Positions 34,529-47,413 of a stretch of DNA of 64,000 bases are shown here, in pieces. The number at the start of each line of letters is the position of its first letter. Positions within the stretch are counted from its first letter, which is position 1. The notes under the pieces were generated by a model that worked only from the letters and a program-made list of their open reading frames with translations, searched no databases and was not told the origin of the DNA. The DNA is from Fremontodendron californicum (taxonomy: Eukaryota; Streptophyta; Magnoliopsida; Malvales; Malvaceae): the NCBI GenBank assembly GCA_030761205.1, contig JAULJL010000015.1:5060001-5124000 (forward strand), in the 5' to 3' direction. The position numbers and the translations under genes are program-made.

Positions 34529-34850
34529 AAATCAAAACTGCGTCAGCATGTCAAGATTGTGCATGAAGAACTCAAGCCTTTTGCATGTAGCTTCTCTGGT
34601 TGTGGCATGAGATTTTCATACAAACCTGTTAGAGATAACCATGATATATCCGGATGCCTGCTATTTAGTTGTCGATGGCTCATTGTTGTTGTAAGTTTTT
34701 GTCTTGTTGGTATTTTTAATGTTAAACAGAGATTCATGGTTTTTAACTGTTACCCGTTCAGGGGGACTTCATAAAGTTCGATGAGCAATTTCAGTCAAGG
34801 CTGAGGGGTCGGCGATAGAGAACATACCCCAATGTGGAAATACTTATTCA
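34529..34850 (+). pseudogene. TFIIIA fragment (C-terminal zinc finger and tail)
   Basis: After an ACAG acceptor the sequence reads KSKLRQHVKIVHEELKPFAC, then a C2H2 finger (CSFSGCGMRFSY...RDNH). This is the pattern of the last finger of plant transcription factor IIIA. A second block after a TTCAG at 34761 reads GDFIKFDEQFQSRLRGRR and then hits an in-frame TAG where homologues continue RTCP. The following RTYPNVEILI shows the original frame. The earlier fingers are absent from the upstream sequence. It is a two-exon, intron-retaining relic, so it came from DNA-level duplication rather than retroposition. Confidence 0.8.
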
Positions 34851-34906
34851 ATTACTATAATTAAACATACCCCAATGTGGAAATACTTATTCAATTACTA
34901 TAATTA
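34821..34906. repeat. 43-bp tandem duplication at the TFIIIA relic end
   Basis: Two units start ACATACCCCAATGTGG, at 34821 and 34864, and look identical apart from the boundary. They overlap the relic tail codons. Confidence 0.9.
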
Positions 34907-36222
34907 AATACACTTCTAGAAGTAGATGTATGTATTTTTTAGTTGGATTTAATGTATAGCATACATGATGGATGGCATAGGCTCTGTTTTTCTTGCATTG
35001 CTACAAGTCACTTTCTTTCTTTTGTAGTAACTAAAGTTTGTAATGGATGGGCAGAGAGTGTATATTAATGAAATCATATTGTTGCCATTGGTGGTAGTTT
35101 TATCCATAAAATAAAATCATATCTAAACCTATTAAACATGTACTTTTTATTCAGCCCCAATGGAGGGGTTACATCTTGTAAACTCCATATGTGAAAATCC
35201 TTCCTTGTAAAACAGATCAGAACTCAAACCCATAGGCCATATGTGAATCAACTACCCTAGTCCCAAGTCCCAAACCCATTATTAATTAATTAAACCAACG
35301 ACTTATCAATCCAGCCAATCAAATACAATAAAATGTCAACCATTTACTCCATGTGTCAATCAATGGAATGACCTAATGTTTTTTTTTTTTTCTCCTAATG
35401 CTCGTAATGTCTTGATGGTTTTATATATTTTAAAATGAGGAAAATTTTTTTTACATTAATATAAAATTAATTTAATTTTACATATTTTTATAATATTTTA
35501 TATGATTTATATTTATTTAATTCAATCATTGTATTTTATATTTTATTCGTACTTCAAATTTTTAATAAATTAAAAATATTTAACTATTTATTTGAGATAA
35601 AAAAATTAAATCGTTAAATATATATAAAAAATAAAATATTTTCTACCAATATGGTACAAATATAGGAATGATTCAAAATTTTATATGCACAATAAATATT
35701 ATTATATTATTAAATTCAACAATCAATTTATTAAAATATCAATCATATATAAAATTAATTAATTTTATATAAATATAAGTTCATCCCTTTTCATTTAAAA
35801 TTGTGGTTGTTGGTAATATGTTCTCGTATGCCAGGTATATAGCTGGACAGGCCAAAACGGAAGATTTCATCTTTGTAGACCTGACGCCACTTGATTGCAA
35901 TAATATCCAAAGCGCGCAACAAGATTTCTATACACGCCGCCACACCTTAACCTTTTCCCACATTGTTTTATTATTTTTTCGCCTAACTTGCCCTATCCTC
36001 TGTTCCCCTCTCTCTCTCAAAATTCGAAACCCTAAAAAACCTCTGTCCGAAGATTTCCGTCTCGTCGTCTCGGAACAATCAGCCTTCTCGCAGGTAAAAA
36101 CCCTAATTCATGAATTCAAACCCGAAACAGATACATCTTTCCCTTTCTTATTTATACCCTAACGGAGCTCTCTGGAAAATTCCTTTTGTTTGTCTTTTGT
36201 ATTTCTCAGGAAAGAGAAAAAA
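34907..36222. other. Intergenic and SR gene 5' leader
   Basis: AT-rich to about 35800, then the SR promoter and 5' untranslated region. A leader intron is likely at 36094-36209 (CAG/GTAAAAA to CTCAG), ending 13 bases before the start codon. Confidence 0.6.
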
Positions 36223-39200
36223 ATGAGTAGCCGTTCGAGCAGGACTCTTTACGTTGGAAATCTTCCTGGTGATGTTCGCGAGAGGGAAGTGGAAGATTTG
36301 TTTTACAAGGTTAATAACCTTTCAGCTTTCCTTTTTTTTTTTTCTTTTTTTCTTCTGCAATTTCACCATGAACTCTTCATTATATTAGGTTAGATGGAAG
36401 TTTTATTATGAGAAAACATGTTAGTTTTGCTGTTTGCTTGTGAAGTACTTGATTGGGAGTAGATTGGGAGCAAACAAGTTGTTTTAATTGAAACTTTGAA
36501 CTTACAAATATAAGCGAATTTATAGTTTAAACTCCGTGCTTAGGATTAAATCTTTCGGGCATATTGAATGTTAAGGAATGAAATTATAAAGACTGCCAAA
36601 TCAGGTCTACTGATAAAGAAAATCGATGAGAGCAAATTATTGCCAAAGTAAAGACTGCTATTCTACAAATTTCACCTTTAATCCTGGCTACCAAAATCCA
36701 AGGAAAACCTAAATGCAGCTGTACCATACTTCTATTTATGGTTTGCATGAATTCTTCTTTGACTATGCCTGTGAAACAAAGGTTGGCTCTTTTAAATTTA
36801 TGGAGTGGAACCACAGTTTCTACAATTGAGTTTGGTCTTGCTTGAGATGGGTTTGAGTAAATCTTGATTTGCTTTTCTTATACTAATAGGCTGTCTCTAA
36901 GCTTATAATATTCTTTTTGTTTTTGTTGCAGTATGGTCCTATAGCCCATATTGACCTGAAAATTCCACCAAGGCCTCCAGGTTATGCATTTGTTGAGGTG
37001 AGTTTAAAAGTTCTGACTTTCTTTTTGTTGTTAATTTATTTTTGTGTGGGGGATACTATTGTTTTTGGGTTTTTGTTTCTTGTCTTAACATTACATTTTT
37101 CTTAGTTTGAAGAGGCTCGAGATGCTGAAGATGCTATTCGTGGTCGTGATGGCTATGATTTTGGAGGGCATCGTTTGCGGGTTAGTTACTTTGTCTTGCA
37201 TGTTTAGGTTTTATTTAGCATCTGTCGATTTTTTCATGGATTTGGCTTTGTAGGCCATCTTCTCATGCTTATCATTATTGACAGGTTGAACTTGCACATG
37301 GTGGTCGTGGGCATTCATCCCAAGATCGTCACAGCAGTCAGAGTGGTGGGCGTGGGCCATCCAGACGTTCTGAATATCGTGGTTTAATATCTGTTTGATG
37401 CCCTTTATATCACTTTGCTATATATAATTAGGCTGCTTATGATTTGTCTTTAATGGATTGCTATGATGTGCAGTGTTAGTCACTGGATTGCCATCTTCTG
37501 CTTCATGGCAGGACCTTAAGGTAAAAGTTGATTTTGGTAATTTTGTCACCCCCTCCCCCAAAAAAGAAAAAAGAAACCATAACATGAAAAGAGAAGGAAG
37601 TTAAAACAAATCTTTGTTGTGCGATGTATTTTTCCTCAGGATCACATGCGTCGAGCTGGGGATGTTTGTTTTTCCCAAGTTTTCCGTGATGGTAGTGGTA
37701 AGACACTATGTTTGATCCTTTAGCTTTTATGTACAATTTTAGTTAAAATTAGTCATTTTTTAATTGAATTGATAAAAACCATTGCAATTGGTTCTAGACT
37801 ATATAACTGTAGGTTTACTGATATAAGTTTCTTTTTGGTTTTGCAGGAACAACAGGGATTGTGGACTACAACAACTATGATGATATGAAGTATGCTGTAA
37901 GTTACTTTCTTCCTTTCAACTCTTATCGACAGCCTGGAAGACCTTGTCTTAAATTAGTTAATGTCAGCGAGTAATATGTGCAAAAATTCGTGGTCCTTTT
38001 TGCAGATTAAGAAACTTGATGACTCCGAGTTTCGGAATGCATTTTCTCGGGCTTATGTTCGGGTATATGATCTCAACCTAGTCTTCTAGAGAAACTGAAG
38101 GAAGATGATTAATTTTTCAAATTAATATACGAGATTAAAGCTTAGTTGACTTGTTTGCTATTTGAATACTATTTCTCTCTATTTGCTTTTATTATATTTC
38201 ATTTTGCTTACTAGACTTTTTGCCTTTAGGTGAGGGAATATGATTCTAAGCGGGACTCTAGAAGCCCTAGTCGTGGTCGATCTCTCTCAAGAAGCCGAAG
38301 CCGCAGCCGTGGTCGGAGCTATAGTCGAAGCAAAAGCCGCAGGTTTTTCTTAACTATTTTAGGATATCAAATTTTATTTATGGTTTAAACATTGCATGTT
38401 AACCTTGCAAGTGTAATGCAGCAAGTCTCCAAGAGCAAAGCCTTCGCGCAAGTCGCCTATAAAGTCAAGATCAAGGTCTCCTCTTTCCCGCTCTGCATCA
38501 AGGTCTCGCTCTTTGTCGAGGTACACTTTCTTCCCCTCCCCATTGAATATGTTTTTGTTAGGATAATGCTATTTGGTATTTTAGTTGCTGGCAGTTGGTT
38601 TTACGGATGATAATTTCCTCTATTATATGGTTGTGGTCATGGGTAAATGAATCATATTTATCGACCTTGCTGTTGATTTTTGGCTGCATTTGAAGATTCT
38701 CTCTTTAAAATGAATCCTCTAACTTAGATAAGCGCAGGGTTTGTGAGTTGGAGGTTATGGCCATTTTGGATTCTGAAATTTAAAAAAAAAAATGGAATTC
38801 AATAAATGCAGTTTTTTGGGAAGCTGAACTAACTCATTTTTGAGGAATGAATATTTAGTTTGCTAACTTGATGGAACTATTTGGTCACTATACATTATTA
38901 TTGCTGCCTCTTGTTTCTATATTTGTTTACTGGTCAATTTTTTTTTCACTTTCCCCAACAGATACAGAAAAACACTTGCATCTAGACATAGCATATTACA
39001 CACTCTAATGTAACTATGGGCATTAGCAGACCTTATTTGAAACCTTAAATTCCGGATTGTTATTGAATGCTAATTAGTTATTATTTCTGTTACACTTAGT
39101 TTCTTGTATAAGGTAAAAGAATGTGTTGGAGACGTGTTTGTGCTGTTCTTCATTCATGGGGATCTACTTGGGTTATCAATGATTAGATACTTGTTAGTAC

Positions 39201-40386
39201 TTTTGGTCTCAACTTCTCTCTTGTGGTTATCAACATGAATTTATGCTTTTGACCTGCATGCTTTCCTCGTTCAAAAGATGGATTATCTGAGAAACTGGGT
39301 CCGGACTGTATCCCAGCTTTTGAACTACATCCGCTTTCTTTCTTGTCATATGAAAATTGCCTTGTTTGTCTTTTTAGATATGGATATATGCAGCAAACTG
39401 GGGATTGGATATTGGGATCTTGTGGGAATATGGTTCAATTGCATGCAACTCGTTTGGTTGCAGAGGTATGCTGTTTTTTAGATGGGCAACTTTAAAAACC
39501 TTCACTGTCCCTTGTCTAATGTACATAGCATCATAAATGTCCATGGGTGCTAGATTGGGAACAAAGGAGACAATGGACTGCGATAATAGAGCTGGATTTC
39601 TTTACAAGGAATTGCAATAGTAGAGCTGGATTTTAGTGAAGTAAATGCACTGGGATTTGCAAGTCACCATCATTGACGGTAGAAATATTACACTGTCAAT
39701 TTCAGCTCCAGATATTGCCAAGCTAATAGGACATGCTATGTGGATTACTTGTGGATTTTGGTGGTTCAGTAGGGGAGCATGCTCATTCTCTATCCACTGG
39801 TGTCTAAATATGAAAAATGATTCTTTTAAGGATTTCATTTTGTTAGATTAGGTTTCGTTCCTTATGTAGGCAGGTTTGTGAGCTGGTTTTATTCTTTATT
39901 TCCTTATTTAACTGCTAAAGGTTTATGCTTATGGTGATTCTGATGTGGACTGGAAGGGGCATCAAGGCTCTTGGACATGTGAAAGTTGTTAAAAGGAAAG
40001 TGTTGATTTTTAAACTTGGGTTCTTTCTGGAACTTTTGCAGATCTCCATCAAGATCCAGATCTCCTTTACCTTCTGTAAGTGATTTTTTGCATATATCTA
40101 GTAAAAAATTTCAAAGTGAAGCTGTTTCCCCCCCCCCACACCTTTTGAAATATTGGTTTTGTCCCACTGTGCAGTTTGTTTGACCAGTTAGTTTAACTAT
40201 CTGGTTTGCTATTCCCTCCTTTTAATGATTATTATTGTTTTTATATTTATATTTATTACATTACATTTAATGGATTCTCTGCAGCGTCAAAAAGGAAGGA
40301 GTAAGAGTCCCAAAAGACGCAGTGTTAGCAGGAGTCCAAGTGGGAGTAGGAGCAGGAGTAGGAGCAAGAGTTTATCCAGGTCATGA
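36223..40386 (+). CDS. SR34: Serine/arginine-rich splicing factor, SF2/ASF (SR34/SR30) type
   Basis: A nuclear splicing activator that binds exonic enhancers and recruits the spliceosome. Twelve coding exons (36223-36309, 36932-36997, 37106-37180, 37285-37381, 37474-37520, 37640-37697, 37847-37896, 38006-38062, 38230-38342, 38422-38520, 40042-40075, 40285-40386) stay in phase and give 294 residues. RRM1 begins at TLYVGNLPGDV (residues 8-18). The second, pseudo-RRM carries the hallmark SWQDLKD at 119-125. From about residue 205 on there is an RS domain with many RS and SP dipeptides. Intron 10 is 1.5 kb, far longer than the others; in Arabidopsis SR30/SR34 the equivalent long intron is alternatively spliced, so autoregulated isoforms are plausible. 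SR34 versus SR30 cannot be settled by eye. Confidence 0.95.
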
Positions 40387-41725
40387 TCTCATGCTCCTCC
40401 TCTAGTGTCTTTCATTGGTATATGTTCTTAGTGAAGAAGATGTAGATTTTATTATATTGCCAAAAGAAAAGAAAAAAAAATGTTCATACAAATTTTCACT
40501 GCAACCTGATAAGCAAAATTTCATTTGACAGGTAAGATACAAATGCTGAGTTGGATTTGTTACTCCAGAAGCTGAAGACGCCTATGAAATTGAAGTTCCG
40601 ATTAAATTACCATATGAGCAGTGGAAAAACTTATTAGAATTGTACCAATCATGCTGGGATTTTCATGGCTAAATTTAGAACATATGATGTTTGTTCTGTT
40701 ATTTTAATCAGTCTATATATACCTGTTTTTGACACTTCAATATGATTGATTGTTGGGAGGCAAAGGAAGTAACGAAGCATAGTCTTAGATTTTGAACTCT
40801 CTGGATGAAACTTAATAGCAGTCTGTGGCAGTTAGTTTGTTGAGTACATTATTTTTGGTATAGTATGGGAAGGGAGAACCATTGAATATATAGTAAATAA
40901 AAGGGTTATGATCAGAGGTTCCAAATGGTAGCTATTCTTTTTTTTTTTTTTGGATAATTGGAACGGTAGTTATTAGTTTGCCAGGTTTTGGGTTTGGGTA
41001 ACTTCAATCTGAATCAAATTTCTAGAGGAAAAGGAACTGGAGGTTAATTGAATCCTTTTTTTGGTCGTTTTATTATACGGTAATATGTCGAGGAACGGAA
41101 TTCTCCGTCTCTGCTAGATGATGATGATTGATCATTGTGTTGTGTCTGGTCAGGGTTCATGACGTGGATGATAAAGTTGTGTTGGTGTTCCTTTTATGTG
41201 GTAATTGTATACTACTGCTAATATCTCTGTACCCAAAAAAAAAAATCCGCTTAACTGGTATTTTTAGAAATGATTTATTAATTTTTTTAAGAATTTTTTT
41301 TTTATTTTTACATTTAATACATTATTTTTAAAAAAAAATAATGTATTAAAATTTTTTTTTTATATATATATTTTATGTTACTAGACACTGATTAACTTTT
41401 TTTAAAAAAAAAATACTAAAGAAAGTAGCTTATATTTGATTGGTTGTAACTTTGTAAATGAGATTCGATAATTTTGATCAAAATATAAAAATGATATAAA
41501 CATATGTAACTTGTAAAGGACGTGTGGCTCCAGGCCCTCGCCTAACTCATCCAAAAACCCATTTGCCTTGTTAAAGTTACCACAGCACAGAAATCCCATC
41601 TGTAATCTCTTTTCTTCAATGAAACTTGTTATTGATTGCTTTTGTTTGTCTATTATGTTTACACGTTAGACATAGACATGGTAGCGATCGAGTGATTGAA
41701 CACCGATTATCATAACATATTGAAG
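40387..41725. other. Intergenic between SR gene and broken beta-glucosidase
   Basis: It contains the SR 3' untranslated region. A strong AT hairpin lies at about 41308-41355 (TTAATACATTATTTTT and its complement). The first exon expected for the adjoining beta-glucosidase copy is not present here. Confidence 0.55.
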
Positions 41726-44676
41726 GTGGAGGGAGCAGCAAGCGAAGATGGGAGGACTCCTAGCATTTGGGATACTTTTGCCCATGCTGGTTAGTGTCAC
41801 TTGCAAAGTCTTTTCTTTTCTTCAAACTTGTTGGACCCAAGCGACAACAACACAAGACGTGTTCGACAAAACTCCTTTCGTTTTTTCATTGCTTTGAGCT
41901 TGAACCTGTTTGTTGTTTCCATTTCATTTATATAGCCACATAATTAATTTTCTTACTCATCAGTCATCAACAGTTTTTAATATAATGAACAAAACAGATT
42001 AGGAACTGCAAACCCAAACCGAAATTGGGCCGAAATCGTGTACAATATAGCAATTGGGCCTTAAATGCTGCCCGCAAAATGAAAAATGAGAAAGAAACAG
42101 AGCAGGCTCAGTCTTTTTTTTTGGTACATCACCTTCACCTTCAAGTCTTTGAGTCCTTCTTTAGGAAACAAATTATTAATCATAAAACTATTATTCTTTT
42201 TTGACCCTTTTGCTGAACCATGGAGGGTTCCCAGGTCAAAAGTTTGTGTCTGAAATATATAATATGTATATCAAAGGTATGATTTAACAAATAATTTCAC
42301 CACTGCTGAAAAAAATATCAGGGTATGCTAATGGAGCCACCGGAGATGTAGCTGTTGATCAATACCATAAATACGAGGTGAATAAATTAACCTTTTTGAT
42401 TCATGACTCTTTCTTCCATTGCTTTTATTCCATGTATGGCTATGAATGAAGAAACCAAGTGTTTTTTTTGTTTTTTGTTTATATATTGCATTTTTCATAA
42501 TGGCTATTATATGGACCTTAATGTCACAACGGTTGTATGACCATGAACTTGCAACTAACTGTTGATTGCCTAAGTTTCAAGTTTCAACCACACCAAATTG
42601 GATTCTGTTTTAAAGATGGCCTCATTGTAACTATGCTAATATTCCTTTTTTCAGGAAGATGTGAAACTTATGGCAGAAATGGTCTTAGATGCCTACAGGT
42701 TTTCCATCTCCAGGTCAAGACTTATCCCAAGTATGATTTTCATATTTTAATTTACTTATATTACCCAAAGAAGGATAACATTTCCCAGCTATTTTCTTCA
42801 CATTTTATCTAATCGTTTCATTTCAGATGGAAGAGGACCTCTCAATCCAAAGGGTGTACAATATTATAACAACCTCATCAATGAACTAATCAGCCATGGT
42901 TGTAACCAATTTTCCTCAATATCTTCAGCAGTTAGAAAAAGTTTTCATTTTCGAAGTTGAATAATGCTTTCCAGTCAATATAAAAGAGTATTCTTTTTCT
43001 GTAATGATATCTATATGACTTGACTATGCAGGAATACAGCCTCATCTTACTTTAAACAATGCTGATCTCCCACAGGCACTTGAAGATGAGTATGGAGGAT
43101 TGGATTAACCGAAGAATTCTGTAATTTTATCTTATTTGATCTTATCTTTTTTAATTTGCATTTTTATGTTTTCTGTATATTAGGTTAATAGAGGTCAATG
43201 AATCCGACTGAATCATCCGAATGACAATTAATGCAGGAAAGACTTCACAGCTTATGCAGATGTGTGCTTTAGAGAATTTGGTGACAGGGTTTCATATTGG
43301 ATTACTGTGAATGAGCCAAACGTCTTTGCTACTGGAGGTTATGATCAGGGATTTATTCCTCCTAGGCATTGCTCTTCACCTTTTGGAATAAACTGTACGA
43401 GAGGCGACTCCTCGTCTGAGCCATACATAGTTGTTCATAATATATTGTTGGCACAGGCATCAGCTGCAAGGTTGTACAAGAGAAAGTATCAAGTAATATC
43501 TAAAGTTTTCATATCAAGCATCAATTTAACTTTCATTTTCTGTCAATGCTATGCATTTATTCTACTTACATTGATTCTAGCAACAAGAATTCTGCTTGAG
43601 GCTCTAGTATCCCATTTTTATATCATCAATAAGGAACTTGGAATTTATTCCTGAAAACTAATTCTGTCTGAATGCCGATTTGCTGTGCACGAATTCTACA
43701 AAAATGTTAGTTTTCACTGAATGCTGTTTCAATGGCAGAACAGATAAAGAACTTTAGGATGAGAAACCAGTTCAGATAATGCCCCTTACAAGAGCAATAT
43801 ATGATAATGCAGGAAAAGCAGAATGGATTAATAGGTATTAGCATCTATACATTTTGGGCTGCTCCTAATACAATCTCAACAGAGGATGCAATGGCAGCTC
43901 AAAGAATGAATGACTTCTATATTGGTTGGTAAGTCCTATACATTAGGTGTTTTTAGGAAAGCATATTTTGAAAACTGTCATTTTTGTTTGAATATTGATT
44001 TTTAGACCATATCTAGATGACCTTCAATGCCTACTAATTTCCACCTGCTGGTTTTTTTTTATTGGGTTGATAAATTTATTCTAGCTGTCGTAACATGTGT
44101 CTGTGTTGCACTTCAGGATTGCAAATCCCTTGGTGTTTGGAGATTATCCTGACACAATGAAGAAATTGGTTGGCTCCAGAATTCCTAACTTTACCAATCT
44201 TGAATCTGAACTTGTTAGGGGTTCGTTTGATTTTTTTGGAGTTATACATTACACAACATGCTACGTCCAAGATGACCCTGGCAGTCTGGTATTGAAACAA
44301 AGAGAGTTTAACATAGATGTAGCTGTTGAGATAATGAGAATGTTATATACATATATCCTTGCTAAATTGGATTCACTTCGTGCATTGACTCATCTGAGAT
44401 TAATTGCTTAATATCCGAGATTCAATGAATCAAGGGAATATCACAAGGTAAAAGCTAATGCATTCTGTTTATATATGGCAGACATAGAGGAGATTTTCTT
44501 GACTTCTGAGGTGAGTTGCAAGATATTGTTTACTACTGTTTTTTGTTTCACTTGGGGCTTTGAATTGATAATCAGCTTCCTTGCTCAGTATCCTATATTA
44601 CCTTGGGGCCTGCAAGGAGTGCTAGAGTATTTCAAGCAAGTGTACGGCAATCCTCCTCTTTACATTCTAGAAAATG
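41726..44676 (+). pseudogene. Family 1 beta-glucosidase, broken tandem copy
   Basis: Ten exons equivalent to exons 2-11 of the downstream gene are recognisable with the same phases: 41726-41789, 42322-42377, 42655-42730, 42827-42898, 43032-43120, 43237-43492, 43813-43928, 44117-44337, 44482-44510, 44589-44676. Defects: no exon 1 (signal peptide and N-terminus), an extra T in the fifth exon (89 bp versus 88) that produces a TAA just after EDEYGG, a lost splice donor at 44338 (GA instead of GT), and no last two exons. It also has SRSRL where the partner has SWSRL. The acid/base NEP and nucleophile ENG motifs survive. The kept introns show a segmental duplication, not a retrocopy. Confidence 0.92.
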
Positions 44677-45124
44677 GTATCTTTCTGTCTCTCTCTCTCA
44701 CGCACATGCAAAACAGTCGCTGCATTATGTTCCTGAATCATAATTTCCAAAACTCATGAATGATGATCTCTTGATTTTACTTATTTTCAGCTGTCCTTTA
44801 GCTCTTTGCCCCCCCCCCCCCCCAACAAAAAAAAAAAAATCAACTTACTGCATGAATTACACTTTAGTAGTTAGTTAAAACTAATAAAGGCTAGCTCTTC
44901 AACACCAATGTACAAATCTACATGCATAAACAGGTTTATATAGCAGCTAATGGTCAAGACAGAATTCTGAAACCATCCTCTGAATTTTTTCTTCTTTACC
45001 ATTTTAATTTTCTCAGTTCTCCAATCTTGTCATATATCTTAAACAATACTAAAACTGATATCTATCTAGCAATCTGCTTCCAGGGAAAATAGAATAAAAT
45101 AGGAGACCCCTATCATGTATCAAG
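44677..45124. other. Flank after the broken beta-glucosidase
   Basis: It includes a C15 run at 44809-44823 followed by A-rich sequence. The last two beta-glucosidase exons are not found here. Confidence 0.6.
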
Positions 45125-45545
45125 TTTTTTTTTTTTGGATAAGTAGTGGTTTCTATTCATCCAAAAAAACAGCATAAGCTGTTACATATTACAGCAGTTG
45201 TTCATAATGAACAAGAAAAAAAGAGCTCACTATTGAAACCTTCAAGCTCAAAAACAAACAATAAGAAATGCTAATTAAAGAATCAACTGCCAGGCATTAC
45301 AAAAATCTAGATTAGCGTTAGTCATCTTGACGTTTCCTAGGCTATGAAGTCTCAGCTTGACCACATCCCTGATGAACTGCACTTGTTCGCTCAACTTTTG
45401 TATGATATCTATTGTTCCTTTCCCTCCAAATAGAATAAAGGAAGGCGTTCCAAGCAATGCGTAAGATAGTAGCTCTTAGAGCATTGCCTCTTAGCTTTGT
45501 AATTGCCCACTGTAATTCTTCCTCCCAGCATCCAATCCTAAACAT
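45125..45545 (-). mobile_element. 5'-truncated LINE fragment (3' end of the RT ORF)
   Basis: On the minus strand the sequence encodes the C-terminal zinc-binding end of a plant LINE reverse transcriptase ORF. ELQWAITKLRGNALRATILR, WNAFLYSIWRERNNRYH and, after a frameshift, VKLRLHSLGNVKMTNANLDF are seen. It finishes in a poly(A), seen as T12 at 45125-45136 on the plus strand. No clear target duplication was found. Confidence 0.8.
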
Positions 45546-45786
45546 TTTATTTTAACCTAAAGTGTGGGAATTCCTAAATATGTGATAGACTGACAGCCTT
45601 TATCTTCTGTTCTGGAATCAGATTTCCATATATAAGCCTCCTTTTATAGGCTATGTTTTTTTTCATAGTAGTAAAAGAAGTGAGGGAAAGAAAAACTTTG
45701 AAGAAGAAAAGAAAATTACTCATCTGTTTGGATGGTATGAGAAAAATCTTAAACAAAACTGAGTATTAATATATTATCAAACAGAT

Positions 45787-45817
<31 letters not shown>

Positions 45818-46569
45818 AATAATGGACCGTTTGTATCAATGGATAGTACAATTGCGGCCAAGAAAACCTTTTGCCATGATGGCTAACGTTTCATATGGAT
45901 CCAAACGAAGTGTAATGAAAATCAAATCCATCGTGCTGCATTCATTTTTTTTCATTGGATCTTTAAAGTCTAGTAAAAAAAAATTTTCCTCACTACACCT
46001 GTCTTTTACATAATATCCTTTTTTTTTTTTTTTTTTTTACTCTTGTAGTTATAGTGCAGCATGAAAATATCCCTATCTTGTAAATGTTTTACAATAATTT
46101 TTATCTTTTTTTTTTCTCAATTCGAATATTGAAATGGGGAAACTTAAATTTTCCCAAATTTTTTTAACTTTAACTAAACATAAGTTACAAAATCCCTAAT
46201 ATTCTAATTTTTTTCCTCAAAATTTCCATGGACAAAATGAAAAAAAAAAAATTTCAAAAATTTAAACAAGTAAAATAAGAGATAAATCACTGAATGGGTA
46301 ACCTATATTTGGGAAGGTAAGATTTTAAAAAATTTTAAAGTTTTAATATAGGTTAAAACCAATAATTTCAAATTAATTTTTAAAGTTTTATTTTTGTCAA
46401 CTTGAAAACTAAAATAATAAAATATATACTATATAAATAGAAATTAAAATTAAAATAAAAATCTAAATTTAATTTATCATATGTAGCTTTTAAACAAGTT
46501 GAAGTTCTGTTCTGCCAGCCTTTGCCTGACAGTGAGAAGACAAATTTGACAAAATTAGTAAGCACAAAG
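45546..46569. other. AT-rich intergenic
   Basis: An (AT) run sits near 45788-45811 and a T run near 46018-46038. Nothing coding. Confidence 0.5.
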
Positions 46570-46578
46570 AAAGTTTTA

Positions 46579-47128
46579 GGGTAATTATGAAAAACATACC
46601 CTCCAAATGAAGTATTTGTTAAATGGTATAATAAATAAAAGTTATTTGAAAAAAATAAATAATTAAAAATTATTATAAAGGATATTGTAAAGATAAAATT
46701 ATCATTGATAAAAAAATCTTTTCATCTTTTTTTTTTTTTAATTTATTTTTTAATTAAAAAATTTATATTCTAAAAATTAAAATTTTTTAATTTTTTATTT
46801 ACTTTTTTTAATTAAAAAAATTTAAAAAACAAAAATAATATGCCTAAATTTTTTTTTTTAATTTTTTTTTTTTAATTTTTTTTTTAAATTTTAAAAAAAT
46901 ATATATTTAAATATTTTATTTTTTAAATTTATTTTCAATTAAATTTTAAAAAAAATAATATTTTTTAATGAAAGAGAAAGGAAAAGTAAATTTTTTAATT
47001 AAGAATAATTTTGTTTTTACAATATTTTTTATAATAATTTTTAATTATTCATTTTTTTCAAATAATTTTTATTTATTATACTATTTAATAAATATTTTTT
47101 TTAGAGGGCATGTTTTTCGTATAAACCC
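46579..47128. mobile_element. MULE-like inverted-repeat element, 550 bp
   Basis: Both flanks are AAAGTTTTA (46570-46578 and 47129-47137), a perfect 9-bp target duplication. The ends are GGGTAATTATGAAAAACAT and the complement GGGTTTATACGAAAAACAT. Arm homology continues inward for about 150 bp, leaving a centre of A/T homopolymer blocks. There is no coding capacity. Confidence 0.87.
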
Positions 47129-47413
47129 AAAGTTTTATCAATACTCTTTTTATCCTAGTTACTTTCATTTTTATGTCAGACAATCAGTCGAAACAATGGA
47201 AAAACAGTCTGATACGCATTAATTTGCAAACCCAAACTTTGATTTGACTGACTGATTTGGATTAATTAATATCCAAGCAAACAAGTTCCGGTCCTTTGCC
47301 TCAACTACCATACAATTTTTATCTTTCAATAATAAATGAAGCAAATTTTCATGGCCACCACACACACGTAAATGTGATTGTGAAAACTTAAAAAAAAATA
47401 ATAATAATAATAA

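Noticed and set aside
46968..47222. 84-codon frame
   Set aside because: It crosses the right end and target duplication of a MULE-like element, so it cannot be a native gene.
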